From NCBI GenBank assembly GCA_002708145.1, contig PAOV01000007.1, positions 27,133 to 40,714 on the forward strand: 13,582 nt of DNA. Reading direction: 5' to 3'. Within the stretch, counting starts at the first letter, position 1. Each line of letters starts with the position of its first letter. This document shows, piece after piece, positions 1-7,908 of this stretch. Position numbers and translations under genes: made by a program. This stretch comes from Chloroflexota bacterium (lineage in GTDB: Bacteria; Chloroflexota; Dehalococcoidia; Lucifugimonadales; Lucifugimonadaceae). The notes beneath the pieces are model-generated. The model was given only the letters and a program-made list of their open reading frames with translations. It was not told the origin of the DNA and did no database searches.

Positions 1-212
1 AATTTTTTATTACATTCATTAATTTTACAAGGTAGCCAAAGATTTAAACTTTGCCTATTATTAGTATTGTCTGCATAATTTTTATCTAAACAACCTGTAA
101 TATTATTATCATATTCTTGACATCCAATTTCAACTAAAGTCTTTGTTGATGTACATGATAAAATTGAAAATAATAATAAAATAACTGCAAGTGTAACTTT
201 ATTATTTATCAT
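1..212 (-). CDS. Small cysteine-rich lipoprotein, 3' end beyond left edge (partial)
   Basis: I do not recognise this family. Seventy codons are visible from the ATG at 212, and the frame is still open at the window edge. The N-terminus is a lipoprotein signal peptide: a lysine at residue 5, a hydrophobic run at about residues 8 to 18 (LAVILLLFSIL), then I-L-S-C with the lipidation cysteine at residue 20, followed by Thr/Ser. Four further cysteines follow at 31, 41, 62 and 67 in an Asn-rich, hydrophilic stretch, so the mature protein probably folds outside the cytoplasm, held by disulfides or a bound metal. The ATG lies inside the last codons of trpF (11-nt overlap, different frame) and has no clear Shine-Dalgarno site, which suggests coupled translation as the last visible gene of the trp operon. 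The signal peptide and lipobox are seen directly; extracytoplasmic location is inferred; function is unknown. Confidence 0.72.
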   Translation of the reverse strand, partial: MINNKVTLAVILLLFSILSCTSTKTLVEIGCQEYDNNITGCLDKNYADNTNNRQSLNLWLPCKINECNKK

Positions 213-849
213 AATTTTTAACCATACTTATGAATTCGGAAATTTTATTATTATCTTTTTCTCCGTCAGTTTCTACACCCGTAGAAATATCTATACCCCA
301 TGGCATGAGTTTCATTGCAGAATTTATATTATTAGAACTTAATCCTCCGGCTAGAAAAATTCCTTCGATGTCTAGAAAGTCTTTAACGATATTCCAGTTA
401 AATTTTTTCCCTGTTCCACCGCCAATATTTTTGTCGAATGAATCAAATAAGACTTTATGATCCAATTCTTTGTGATGCTTTATTAGCTTTAGGATTTCTT
501 CTTTAGAATTATTGTTTTTTATTGAAATTTGAACAATTTTAGGATGTTTTATTTTTGAAAGAAATTCATCATTAAAATTACCAGCAATTTGAACAAAATC
601 AAGACCTAGATTAGTATAATAATTATTAATAATTTCTAAATTTTCATCTTGAAAAACCCCAACTATTTTTGTTTTAGAAGGGATATTTCTTATCTCCATA
701 ATCAGATTTTTTGCAGTAAAAAAATCAATATATCTTTTTGATTTTTTTACAAAAATTAAACCTATGTAGTCAGCATTATTTTCTAATACACATTTAGCGT
801 TAGCAATATTTTTGATTCCACATATTTTAATTTTTGTTTGATGTTTCAT
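202..849 (-). CDS. trpF: Phosphoribosylanthranilate isomerase
   Basis: Converts N-(5-phosphoribosyl)anthranilate to the carboxyphenylamino-deoxyribulose phosphate used by TrpC; cytosolic single-domain TIM barrel. At 215 aa it has the usual family length. Visible landmarks are KICGI near the start with the catalytic-base cysteine at residue 10, GVF at 64 to 66, the general-acid aspartate in VLFDSF (D136), the GGGTGKKFNW phosphate loop region (143 to 152), FLAGGLSSNNI (165 to 175) and GIDISTGVE (185 to 193) followed by GEKD. The motif usually written VQLHG reads VQIAG here (86 to 90), replacing a commonly conserved histidine; the two catalytic residues are intact. The start ATG overlaps the trpC stop as ATGA. 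The 3' end overlaps the lipoprotein start by 11 nt. Confidence 0.95.
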   Translation of the reverse strand: MKHQTKIKICGIKNIANAKCVLENNADYIGLIFVKKSKRYIDFFTAKNLIMEIRNIPSKTKIVGVFQDENLEIINNYYTNLGLDFVQIAGNFNDEFLSKIKHPKIVQISIKNNNSKEEILKLIKHHKELDHKVLFDSFDKNIGGGTGKKFNWNIVKDFLDIEGIFLAGGLSSNNINSAMKLMPWGIDISTGVETDGEKDNNKISEFISMVKNYDK

Positions 850-1658
850 TTTGCCGGAATATTAGTTATTTTTTTCATGAAATTATGTAATTTTGCATCT
901 TGTCTCATTAATGTTTCTCCCATTAGAATTCCATCAGCTCCGTGAATTTTCATTAAGTTAACATCTTCTATATTTTTCATTCCACTTTCTGCTATTTTAA
1001 TAGTTTGATCTGGAATATATTTTGATAAAGTGGGAAACACATCCAAAGAAGTTTCTAGTGTCTTAAGGTTTCTATTATTAATGCCAATTATTTTTGGAGA
1101 AATTTTCATTGCAATTTCAAGTTCGTTTTCATCAAATACTTCAACTATTACGTCTAAATTTAATTTTTCGCATAGTGTATAAAAAGCTGCATATTCACTG
1201 GGTTCTAATATAGCAATTATAAGTAAAATACAATCAGCTCCGTAAGCTTTAGCTTCATAAATTTGATATTCGTCTATTATAAAATCTTTACATAAAACAG
1301 GGATTTCATTTTTTTTTGATATTTTTGAAACATTCTCAAGGTCAATCATTGAGCCCTTGAAGAAATCTGGTTCAGTTAAAACAGATATTCCTGAAGCTCC
1401 AAATCTAAAATATTCCTTTGCTCTAATTTCAGGAATTAAGTTTTCTTTTAGAACTCCAGCAGAGGGAGAAGCTCTCTTCATCTCAGCAATTATGGAAATA
1501 TTTTTATTAGAAATTATTTTTTTTTCAAGAGAATTTATAATTTTTATATCTTCTCCCATAGAAATTAAATTATTTTGGCTAAATAATAATTTTTTTCTTT
1601 CAATATCTAGTTTTCTTTTTTTTACAATTTCAGTTAAGATATTTTCATTTTTTTTCAA
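846..1658 (-). CDS. trpC: Indole-3-glycerol phosphate synthase
   Basis: Closes the indole ring of tryptophan by decarboxylating and cyclising the TrpF product to indole-3-glycerol phosphate. The 270-aa length fits a stand-alone TIM-barrel enzyme, not a TrpC-TrpF fusion. Key regions are IIAEMKRASPSAG (57 to 68) with the substrate-binding Glu59 and Lys61, VLCKDF (121 to 126) carrying the catalytic lysine K124, VIVEV with Glu173, IGINNRNL (191 to 198) and IAESGM (222 to 227). ADGILMGETLM (241 to 251) supplies the C-terminal phosphate-binding glycine. The ATG at 1658 shares bases with the trpD stop (ATGA), and the stop does the same with trpF, so it sits in a tightly coupled run of genes. Confidence 0.96.
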   Translation of the reverse strand: MKKNENILTEIVKKRKLDIERKKLLFSQNNLISMGEDIKIINSLEKKIISNKNISIIAEMKRASPSAGVLKENLIPEIRAKEYFRFGASGISVLTEPDFFKGSMIDLENVSKISKKNEIPVLCKDFIIDEYQIYEAKAYGADCILLIIAILEPSEYAAFYTLCEKLNLDVIVEVFDENELEIAMKISPKIIGINNRNLKTLETSLDVFPTLSKYIPDQTIKIAESGMKNIEDVNLMKIHGADGILMGETLMRQDAKLHNFMKKITNIPAK

Positions 1659-2701
1659 GATAATTCCTGACTTATTTTTATTAGCTCTTCTAATTTTTTA
1701 TAAGCTCTACCTGAATCTATTGAATCCTTTGCTATTTCAGCAGCTTCTTGAAATGCATTTGCTTTACCTGCAGCAATAATTCCAGCAGCAGCATTCATTA
1801 TTACTATATTTCTACATGAAGTATCTTTTGATAAATTGATTCTTTCTGATTTACCATCACCTGTAAGAACTTTTTTTATTATTTTTGAAGATTCACTTAT
1901 ATTATTTATAATCAAATGTTCTCTTTTACCTTCAGGTAATCCGAAATCTGCAGCTCTTGTTTTTCTTCGTTTAATTCCATTTTCGTTAATTTGATAGACC
2001 CATGTATGTCCTTCTATATCTATCTCATCTGCACCAGATTCAGAATGTACAACAAATGAATATTTTGTTCCCAAAATTTCCAGAGCTTTTGCAATTTTTT
2101 CAACGAAGTTAAAATTAGAAACACCCAGAACTTGGTGTGATGCGTGAGCAGGGTTAGTAAGCGGCCCAAGAAAATTGAATATAGTTGGTATTCCTATTTG
2201 TGGTCTTAATGGCCCAGCAAATTTCATAGCAGGATGAAAAGTTTGTGCAAACATAAAACCTACACCTATACTTTCTATACATTTCTTAACTTTTTCTGGT
2301 TCCAAATTAATATTAACTCCAAGATCATTTAGAACATCTGCACTTCCAGATTTTCCAGACATTGCCTTATTTCCATGTTTTGCAATTTTTATTCCAGCTC
2401 CAGAAATTACAAATGCGCAAGCAGTAGAAATATTAAACCAATTCAAACCACTTCCTCCTGTTCCGCAGGTGTCAAGTACATCATCTTGAATGTTAATTTT
2501 TAATGAGACAGATCTCATAGCTTTGGCCATACCAGCGATTTCAAAAGCAGTTTCACCTTTCATTTTTAGTGCAGTAATAAAAGATCCAAATTGAGCAGGA
2601 GTTACTTTTTCTGTCATAATTTCAAACATTACCTCTTCAGCATCTAATTCGGTAAGGTCGTTATTTGTAACTAGATTTTTTATCGCATTTTGTATGATCA
2701 T
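1655..2701 (-). CDS. trpD: Anthranilate phosphoribosyltransferase
   Basis: Transfers the phosphoribosyl group from PRPP to anthranilate, the second step of the tryptophan branch. I place the start at the ATG at 2701 (348 aa, MIIQNAIKNL...), which matches how this family normally begins and forms an ATGA overlap with the trpG stop. The frame stays open to an ATG at 2737, but those 12 extra residues lie inside trpG and resemble no TrpD N-terminus. Helical N-terminal domain at about 1 to 70, with PAQFGSFITALKMKGET. The PRPP pyrophosphate loop DTCGTGGSG is near 77 to 85, FNISTA near 89 to 94, KHGN at 108 to 111 and KSGSADVL just after. Length is normal and all binding loops are present. Confidence 0.95.
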   Translation of the reverse strand: MIIQNAIKNLVTNNDLTELDAEEVMFEIMTEKVTPAQFGSFITALKMKGETAFEIAGMAKAMRSVSLKINIQDDVLDTCGTGGSGLNWFNISTACAFVISGAGIKIAKHGNKAMSGKSGSADVLNDLGVNINLEPEKVKKCIESIGVGFMFAQTFHPAMKFAGPLRPQIGIPTIFNFLGPLTNPAHASHQVLGVSNFNFVEKIAKALEILGTKYSFVVHSESGADEIDIEGHTWVYQINENGIKRRKTRAADFGLPEGKREHLIINNISESSKIIKKVLTGDGKSERINLSKDTSCRNIVIMNAAAGIIAAGKANAFQEAAEIAKDSIDSGRAYKKLEELIKISQELS

Positions 2702-3261
2702 TTTGAAAGGAAGTTTTTTATTAATTGTTTTCCACACTCAGTTTTAATTGATTCAGGATGGAATTGTACTCCTTCTAAATCAAGCTTTTTATGCTTTATA
2801 CCCATTATTATATTATTTTTTGTAGTAGCAGTTATTTCAAAATCTTTAGGAAGAGATTTTTTTTCTATTGCTAAAGAATGGTATCTTACGGCTGTAAAAG
2901 GATCTGGTAAATTTCTGAAAACCCCTTCATTATTATGGTAGATTTTTGATGATTTTCCATGATAAATTTCTTTAGCTTTAATTATTTTTCCTCCGTAAGC
3001 AAATGCAATACATTGGTGACCTAAGCAAACACCTAAAATAGGAATTTTTTCTGCAAAGTGTTTAATAATTTCCACAGAATTTCCAGCCTTTTTTGGGTGA
3101 GATGGGCCAGGAGAAATAATTATTTTTTTTGGAGAAAGTTTTTCTAATTCTTGTATAGTAATTTTATCATTTCTCTCTACTCGAACATTATCGCCTAACT
3201 CAGAAATATACTGAAATAAATTATAAGTAAAGCTGTCGTAATTATCTAATAAAAAAATCAT
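2698..3261 (-). CDS. trpG: Anthranilate synthase component II (glutamine amidotransferase)
   Basis: Class I glutamine amidotransferase that hydrolyses glutamine and channels ammonia to TrpE. At 187 aa it is a stand-alone subunit. The catalytic triad is visible: nucleophile Cys79 in LGVCLGHQ, and His168 and Glu170 in VQFHPES. The N-terminal MIFLLDNYDSFTYNL, the oxyanion region ISPGPSHPKKAG (49 to 60) and HGKSS (101 to 105) are characteristic of the TrpG/PabA group. The sequence alone cannot exclude that it also serves aminodeoxychorismate synthase (PabA role), as happens in some bacteria with one shared subunit, but its place between trpE and trpD argues for tryptophan. It starts 12 nt after the trpE stop with no strong ribosome-binding site. 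Confidence 0.94.
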   Translation of the reverse strand: MIFLLDNYDSFTYNLFQYISELGDNVRVERNDKITIQELEKLSPKKIIISPGPSHPKKAGNSVEIIKHFAEKIPILGVCLGHQCIAFAYGGKIIKAKEIYHGKSSKIYHNNEGVFRNLPDPFTAVRYHSLAIEKKSLPKDFEITATTKNNIIMGIKHKKLDLEGVQFHPESIKTECGKQLIKNFLSK

Positions 3262-3273
3262 AATTATATTCTA

Positions 3274-4797
3274 TCAACTATTCTCAGAGGATAATTCAGC
3301 ATGATTAATTGCAGCCATCATTGCACTCATTTTATTAATTGTTTCTTCATACTCTTTTTCTATATTGCTATCAGCCACGATTCCTCCTCCAGCTTGTAAG
3401 TAAGCAATATTATCTTTTACTATCATAGTTCGGAGAGAAATTGCTGTATCCATGTTTCCAGTAAAACTAAAATATCCAACAGCTCCGCTATATGCTCCTC
3501 TTTTTGTTGGTTCTAACTCAGAAATTAGTTGCATTGCCCTTACTTTTGGTGCACCAGAAACTGTACCTGCTGGAAAAGCTGATTGAAGAGCATCATAGCT
3601 ATCAAAGTCATTAGATAATTTACCTGTAACATGCGACACTATATGCATTACATGAGAATATTTTTCTATCTCGAAACTTTGAGTTACATTGACAGAACTT
3701 GTTTCACAGACTTTTCCAACATCATTTCTTCCTAAGTCTAGTAACATTAAGTGCTCAGACAATTCTTTTTCATCATTTATTAAATCTTCTTCTAATTTGC
3801 TGTCTTCCTTATCATTCTTACCCCTGGGTCTTGTACCAGCAATGGGGTGAACAGCCATTTTTTTATCGATCACTTGCGTTAGTAATTCTGGTGAAGCACC
3901 TACTATATTAAATTCATCTAAATGAAGAAAAAACATATAAGGTGAAGGGTTAATAGCTCTAAGTGAACGATATAAATTGAAAGGTTTAATTTCTGTATAT
4001 CTTGACATCCTCTGAGAAAAAACAACTTGTATAAGTTCTCCATCATTTATTGCTTTTTTACATTTTTTTACAGAATCTTTATAGTACTCTTTAGTCATAT
4101 TTGGTATAAATGATTTTCCTTTATCTTCGATTGATTCATCGTAAGAAATTTGATTATGAAGATTTTTTATTTGAGAAAGGGGTATAAAATTTTTAATTTT
4201 TTCTTCTTCAGAAACTTCGTTGTTAAGTTTTTTAATCAACTGAGTTATTGTATTCTTTGCACTCTCATAAACATTTAAAATATCTGAATTGATTTTTGCA
4301 TGAGCAACAATAATAATTGTATGCTTAACATGGTCAAAAATAAGTAAAGAGTCTGATAGCATAAATACTGATTCAGGCACATCTAAACTTTGATCATTTT
4401 TATTTATCTCTGGAACAGTTGGTTCAAAATATTTAATGCTATCGTAGGATAGATATCCAACTGCACCACCGTGAAATTTTGGCAATCCATCCACTGGTGC
4501 GTAGTGAATATTTTTCATTTTTTTTCTTAATTCATCTAATGGGTTTACTTCACCATACGTAGAATTTTTTCCAGTCTTAATTACTTCTGATGGGTTTGTT
4601 CCGATAAAACTATATCTCGCTAAATTTTCCCCACCTTCTACAGATTCTAAAAGAAAAGAGTAGGGTCCGTCAGATGTTTTGAGATATGCAGAAACAGGAG
4701 TTTCGAGGTCGGCACTTATTTCTTTATAAACAGGGATAAGATTATATTCTTTTGATAATTCTTGAAATTTTTCGTAATCAGGATAAAAATGACTCAA
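3274..4797 (-). CDS. trpE: Anthranilate synthase component I
   Basis: Chorismate-using large subunit of anthranilate synthase, working with TrpG. It begins with TTG at 4797 (507 aa), supported by a good AGGAGA site 6 nt upstream. The N-terminal domain carries LLES (49 to 52) and the following GGENLARYSFIG, the site where tryptophan binds for feedback inhibition, so the enzyme is probably end-product controlled. The chorismate-binding C-terminal half shows VVFSQRM, SPELL, HPIAGTRPRG, LMLLDLGRNDVGKV, FPAGTVSGAPKVRAMQLI, and finally AYLQAGGGIVADS with the EYEET that follows it. These are complete and in family order. The feedback motif and the trp neighbours separate it from PabB, isochorismate synthase and salicylate synthase. 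Confidence 0.96.
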   Translation of the reverse strand: MSHFYPDYEKFQELSKEYNLIPVYKEISADLETPVSAYLKTSDGPYSFLLESVEGGENLARYSFIGTNPSEVIKTGKNSTYGEVNPLDELRKKMKNIHYAPVDGLPKFHGGAVGYLSYDSIKYFEPTVPEINKNDQSLDVPESVFMLSDSLLIFDHVKHTIIIVAHAKINSDILNVYESAKNTITQLIKKLNNEVSEEEKIKNFIPLSQIKNLHNQISYDESIEDKGKSFIPNMTKEYYKDSVKKCKKAINDGELIQVVFSQRMSRYTEIKPFNLYRSLRAINPSPYMFFLHLDEFNIVGASPELLTQVIDKKMAVHPIAGTRPRGKNDKEDSKLEEDLINDEKELSEHLMLLDLGRNDVGKVCETSSVNVTQSFEIEKYSHVMHIVSHVTGKLSNDFDSYDALQSAFPAGTVSGAPKVRAMQLISELEPTKRGAYSGAVGYFSFTGNMDTAISLRTMIVKDNIAYLQAGGGIVADSNIEKEYEETINKMSAMMAAINHAELSSENS

Positions 4798-4803
4798 TTG
4801 ATT

Positions 4804-4809
4804 TCTCCT
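4804..4809 (-). promoter_or_regulatory. Ribosome binding site deciding the TTG start of trpE
   Basis: On the minus strand AGGAGA is followed by 6 nt and then the TTG at 4797. It is the strongest Shine-Dalgarno match in the trp operon and overlaps the trpS stop codon (TAG at 4810 to 4808), linking the end of trpS translation to the start of trpE. No ATG nearby offers a better start. Confidence 0.7.
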
Positions 4810-5821
4810 ATTTATCTATATATTTAGAAATTTTCATTTTTTCTCTAACTAGTTCAATAGTTTCAGAAGCTAAAGGTTTGATTTTAGACATACCTACTTC
4901 TAATGATTCTTTTACAATTGAAATATTTTTTTCATAATAAGCTCTTTTCTCTCTTATGGGGTCTAAAAAATCATTAATTGATTTAGCAAGAGCAGTTTTC
5001 ACCTCTACATCTCCAATATTACCTTTTTTATATCTATCCTTGAAATCTTTGATTTGATCTAAGTTTCTATTAAATGCATCATGGTACTCAAAAACAGGAT
5101 TTCCTTCAACTTTTCCAGGTATGTCAGCTCTTATCCTATTAGGATCAGTATACATTGAGCGAACTTTTTTATTTACAGTTTTTTCATCATCACTAAGCAT
5201 GATAACATTCCCTTTTGATTTACTCATTTTTCCTTGACCATCAGTTCCAGAAAGCCTTGGTATTTTACCAATTAATGTATCAGGTTCAGCAAAAACTTTA
5301 CCAAACATTCTATTGAATTTTCTTGCAATTTCTCTTGTCATCTCTACATGAGGAGATTGGTCATCTCCAACTGGGACTAGATTTGCTCTTGGTAGAAGTA
5401 TATCTGCAACCTGACTCATTGGATAGTTATAGAAGCCAACAGTTCTTTTTTCTATTTCAAGGCTATCGAGCTCTCCTTTTAGTGTAGGGTTTCTTTCAAG
5501 CATACCTAAGGGTGTTATAAAACTAAGCAACATAGTTAATTCTGCAAATTCAGGGATAAAACTTTGTATAACAAAAGAAGATTTTTCTGGGTCTAATCCA
5601 ACTGAGAGCCAATCTATTGTCACATCAATTACTGATTTTCTAATAAGATCAATATCATTAAAGTGGTCACCTAAAGCTTGATAATCTGCAATTAAAAAAA
5701 AGCAATTGTACTCCTCTTGAAGATCAATCCAATTATGTAATGCGCCAACATAATGCCCAAGGTGAAGTGCTCCGGTTGGTCTAATTCCTGTCAATATTCT
5801 TTTTTTATTTTGTATTTCCAT
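4808..5821 (-). CDS. trpS: Tryptophanyl-tRNA synthetase
   Basis: Class I aminoacyl-tRNA synthetase that charges tRNA-Trp; cytosolic, normally a homodimer. The 337-aa length is typical of bacterial TrpS. The nucleotide-binding HIGH-type motif is LHLGH (19 to 23) inside TGIRPTGALHLGHYVGAL, the tryptophan pocket includes ADYQAL (45 to 50), VGDDQ lies at 151 to 155, and KMSKS is at 198 to 202 preceded by SGTDGQG. The helical C-terminal anticodon-recognition part follows, with the AxKPLA-like ending IKPLASETIELVREK. Start at the first ATG; no clear Shine-Dalgarno is seen ahead of it. Only 10 nt separate it from trpE, so it is the likely promoter-proximal gene of the trp operon, an uncommon arrangement. 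Confidence 0.95.
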   Translation of the reverse strand: MEIQNKKRILTGIRPTGALHLGHYVGALHNWIDLQEEYNCFFLIADYQALGDHFNDIDLIRKSVIDVTIDWLSVGLDPEKSSFVIQSFIPEFAELTMLLSFITPLGMLERNPTLKGELDSLEIEKRTVGFYNYPMSQVADILLPRANLVPVGDDQSPHVEMTREIARKFNRMFGKVFAEPDTLIGKIPRLSGTDGQGKMSKSKGNVIMLSDDEKTVNKKVRSMYTDPNRIRADIPGKVEGNPVFEYHDAFNRNLDQIKDFKDRYKKGNIGDVEVKTALAKSINDFLDPIREKRAYYEKNISIVKESLEVGMSKIKPLASETIELVREKMKISKYIDK

Positions 5822-5838
5822 AAGAAACTTTATAAATT

Positions 5839-5868
5839 TTGCTTTGTTTTTTAATGTTCTAATATAAT
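5839..5868 (+). promoter_or_regulatory. Candidate promoter for the S9 peptidase gene
   Basis: TTGCTT at 5839 to 5844, an 18-nt spacer and a perfect TATAAT at 5863 to 5868. Transcription would start near 5875, giving a leader of about 70 nt. The region is very AT-rich, so a TATAAT by chance is possible. An 8-bp inverted repeat (arms 5865-5872 and 5880-5887) lies across the expected start site. Confidence 0.35.
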
Positions 5869-5884
5869 ATTTTATATATAAATA

Positions 5885-5913
5885 TTAATAGAGTCATAGA
5901 TAATTTATATCAA
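5885..5913 (-). promoter_or_regulatory. Candidate promoter for the trpS-trpEGDCF operon
   Basis: On the minus strand TTGATA (5913 to 5908), a 17-nt spacer and TATTAA (5890 to 5885). The start would be near 5878 with a leader of about 57 nt before trpS. That leader has no visible T-box, no Trp-codon leader peptide and no strong terminator hairpin. The site overlaps the opposing candidate promoter, so the two transcription units could interfere with each other. Confidence 0.35.
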
Positions 5914-5945
5914 TATAGAAAATAAACTAAACATTTAGGAAAATT

Positions 5946-7907
5946 ATGAATAAGAAAAATAATAGTTACTATGAATCTTGGGAATCAGAAATTTCAGCAG
6001 AATTAATTACTAAACAAGGACTAAGATTATCCGAGGTGAAAATTGATGGTGAGAGAATTTACTGGTTAGAAGGTAGGCCTGAAGAATCTGGAAGATATGT
6101 AATAGTAAGTAGAAAAATTAACGAAAAAAAAATTATAGACATTTTGCCAAAGGGATATAATTCGAGAAATGCAGTGCATGAATATGGAGGAGCCTCTTTT
6201 ACAGTTCAACAGGGTAAAGTTTTTTTTACAAACTGGGATGACCAAAGAATTTATTGTATTGATAATAATAAAATATTTCCAATTTCTGCTGAGCCAGAAG
6301 TTAATAGAGGTTTTAGATATGCTGATTTAATATTAACTATGGACTCAAAATGGATTATTTGTGTAAGAGAAGATCATAATGTAAAGGGTGAGCCTAAGAA
6401 CGAAATAGTGGCAATAACAACCGATGGCTCATTCAATTTAGAGGTTTTATTAACTGGGAGTGATTTTTATTCTTCACCAAGGTTAAATAAACAAAATAAT
6501 AAATTATCTTGGACTGAATGGAATCACCCAAATATGCCATGGGATGGATCTGAACTAAATCAAGCAAATATCGATATAAGTAATTGTTCCATTGAGAAAA
6601 GTGAATTTATTTCTGGTGGAATAGACACAAGTATTCTACAACCAGAATGGTCTGATAGTGGAGAGTTGTTTTTTGTTAGTGATGAATCTGGGTGGTGGAA
6701 TCTGCATAGAAATGAAGAAGGAGAAAATATAAATATTCTTGATGAACCCAAAGAACATGCAGGCCCATCCTGGCAATTTGGTTTTAAGACTTATGATTTT
6801 TATCAAGAAGACAGGATAATTCTTAGAGGTTTATCTGAGAATAAAAAGAATGGATTAATTAGAATTTTAGATTTCTTAGGTAATGTAAAAGAAGAAATAA
6901 GTATCCCTTACACTCATATATCTTATATAAATATTTTAGAAGAAAATTTATTTTTCATAGGTTCATCTCCTTCTAAGAATGACGAATTAGTGAAATATAA
7001 TTTAAAGCAAAAGCTAACTGAAGTAATAAAAAAGTCATCTAATCTAAATATTGATAAATCGGAGTTTTCAATTCCTGAAGAAATTGAATTTCCAACTACT
7101 CAAAATTCACAATCATATGCGTTTTATTATCCTCCAAAAAATAGTAAATATTTAGAAAGTGAAGTTATTCCACCGCTTCTTGTTATTAGTCATGGAGGCC
7201 CAACTAGTGCTACTAGTAATTCATTAAATCTTTCAGTACAATTTTGGACAAATAGAGGGTTTGCTGTTGTAGATGTGAATTATAGAGGGTCAACAGGTTA
7301 CGGAAGAAAATACAGAGATGAATTAAAGGGTAATTGGGGTGTATATGACGCAGAAGATTGTATTTCTGCAGTGAAATATTTAGCTGAGAAAAAATTAGTA
7401 GATCCTAAAAAAGTAGTTATTAAAGGCGGTTCTGCTGGTGGGTATACGACTATCAATGCTCTAACTTTTTATGATGAATTTGCTGCTGGGGCTACATATT
7501 ATGGTATTGCTGATTTATCAGTATTTATAGATGATACTCATAAATTTGAATCAAGGTATCTAGACAGTTTAATTGGAAAATACCCAGATGAAAAAGAGAA
7601 ATACTTTGAAAGGTCAGCTATAAACTTTACAGATAAGCTGTCATCTCCAATGATTATTTTGCAAGGTTCAGAAGATAAAATTGTACCAGTCTCTCAGGCA
7701 GAAATTATGGCTGAAGGTTTGAGAAAAAAGCAAATACCTTTTTCTCTTATAATATATGAAGGTGAACAGCATGGCTTTAGACAAGCAAAGAATATAAAGT
7801 CATCTCTTGAGTCAGAATTATATTTTTATTCAAAAGTTTTAAATTTTAGTTTGAATGAAAATATTAGTCCTGTGAAAATTGAGAATGAAAATAATTTACC
7901 AAAATAA
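5946..7907 (+). CDS. S9 family serine peptidase (acylaminoacyl/dipeptidyl-peptidase-like)
   Basis: Prolyl-oligopeptidase-fold peptidase expected to cleave short peptides. It has 653 aa. An N-terminal beta-propeller (about residues 20 to 380, with blade-like strands such as FFTNWDDQRIYCI and SGELFFVSDESGWWNLHR) precedes an alpha/beta-hydrolase domain (about 410 to 640). The catalytic triad is readable: Ser496 in GGSAGG, Asp577 in GSEDKIVP and His609 in GEQHGF. HGGPTSAT near 417 supplies the oxyanion region. No signal peptide is seen, so it is probably cytosolic and used in peptide recycling. The order and the HGGP/GGSAGG motifs fit subfamily S9C best; exact substrate cannot be told. The start ATG has TTAGGA 5 nt upstream. 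The gene is divergent from trpS and converges with the reductase with a 1-nt gap. Confidence 0.9.
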   Translation: MNKKNNSYYESWESEISAELITKQGLRLSEVKIDGERIYWLEGRPEESGRYVIVSRKINEKKIIDILPKGYNSRNAVHEYGGASFTVQQGKVFFTNWDDQRIYCIDNNKIFPISAEPEVNRGFRYADLILTMDSKWIICVREDHNVKGEPKNEIVAITTDGSFNLEVLLTGSDFYSSPRLNKQNNKLSWTEWNHPNMPWDGSELNQANIDISNCSIEKSEFISGGIDTSILQPEWSDSGELFFVSDESGWWNLHRNEEGENINILDEPKEHAGPSWQFGFKTYDFYQEDRIILRGLSENKKNGLIRILDFLGNVKEEISIPYTHISYINILEENLFFIGSSPSKNDELVKYNLKQKLTEVIKKSSNLNIDKSEFSIPEEIEFPTTQNSQSYAFYYPPKNSKYLESEVIPPLLVISHGGPTSATSNSLNLSVQFWTNRGFAVVDVNYRGSTGYGRKYRDELKGNWGVYDAEDCISAVKYLAEKKLVDPKKVVIKGGSAGGYTTINALTFYDEFAAGATYYGIADLSVFIDDTHKFESRYLDSLIGKYPDEKEKYFERSAINFTDKLSSPMIILQGSEDKIVPVSQAEIMAEGLRKKQIPFSLIIYEGEQHGFRQAKNIKSSLESELYFYSKVLNFSLNENISPVKIENENNLPK

Positions 7908-7908
7908 A

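Noticed and set aside
1357..1779. Plus-strand 140-codon frame opposite trpC and trpD
   Set aside because: It is antisense to two well supported enzymes, with low-complexity Phe/Leu/Ile-rich translation typical of the reverse strand of AT-rich genes. The same applies to the plus-strand frames at 230-460, 2690-2941, 3699-3911, 4752-4937 and 8403-8603, and to the minus-strand frames at 6560-6751, 9481-9711 and 11246-11530.
2702..2737. Upstream ATG of trpD at 2737
   Set aside because: It lies within trpG; the ATG at 2701 gives the usual TrpD N-terminus and an ATGA overlap like those at D/C and C/F.
5865..5887. 8-bp inverted repeat TAATATTT/AAATATTA as an operator
   Set aside because: It consists only of A and T in a region that is almost entirely A and T, so chance is a sufficient explanation; mentioned only under the promoter.
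5822..5945. Tryptophan attenuator or T-box ahead of trpS
   Set aside because: No consecutive Trp codons, no terminator-like hairpin and not enough length in the leader.
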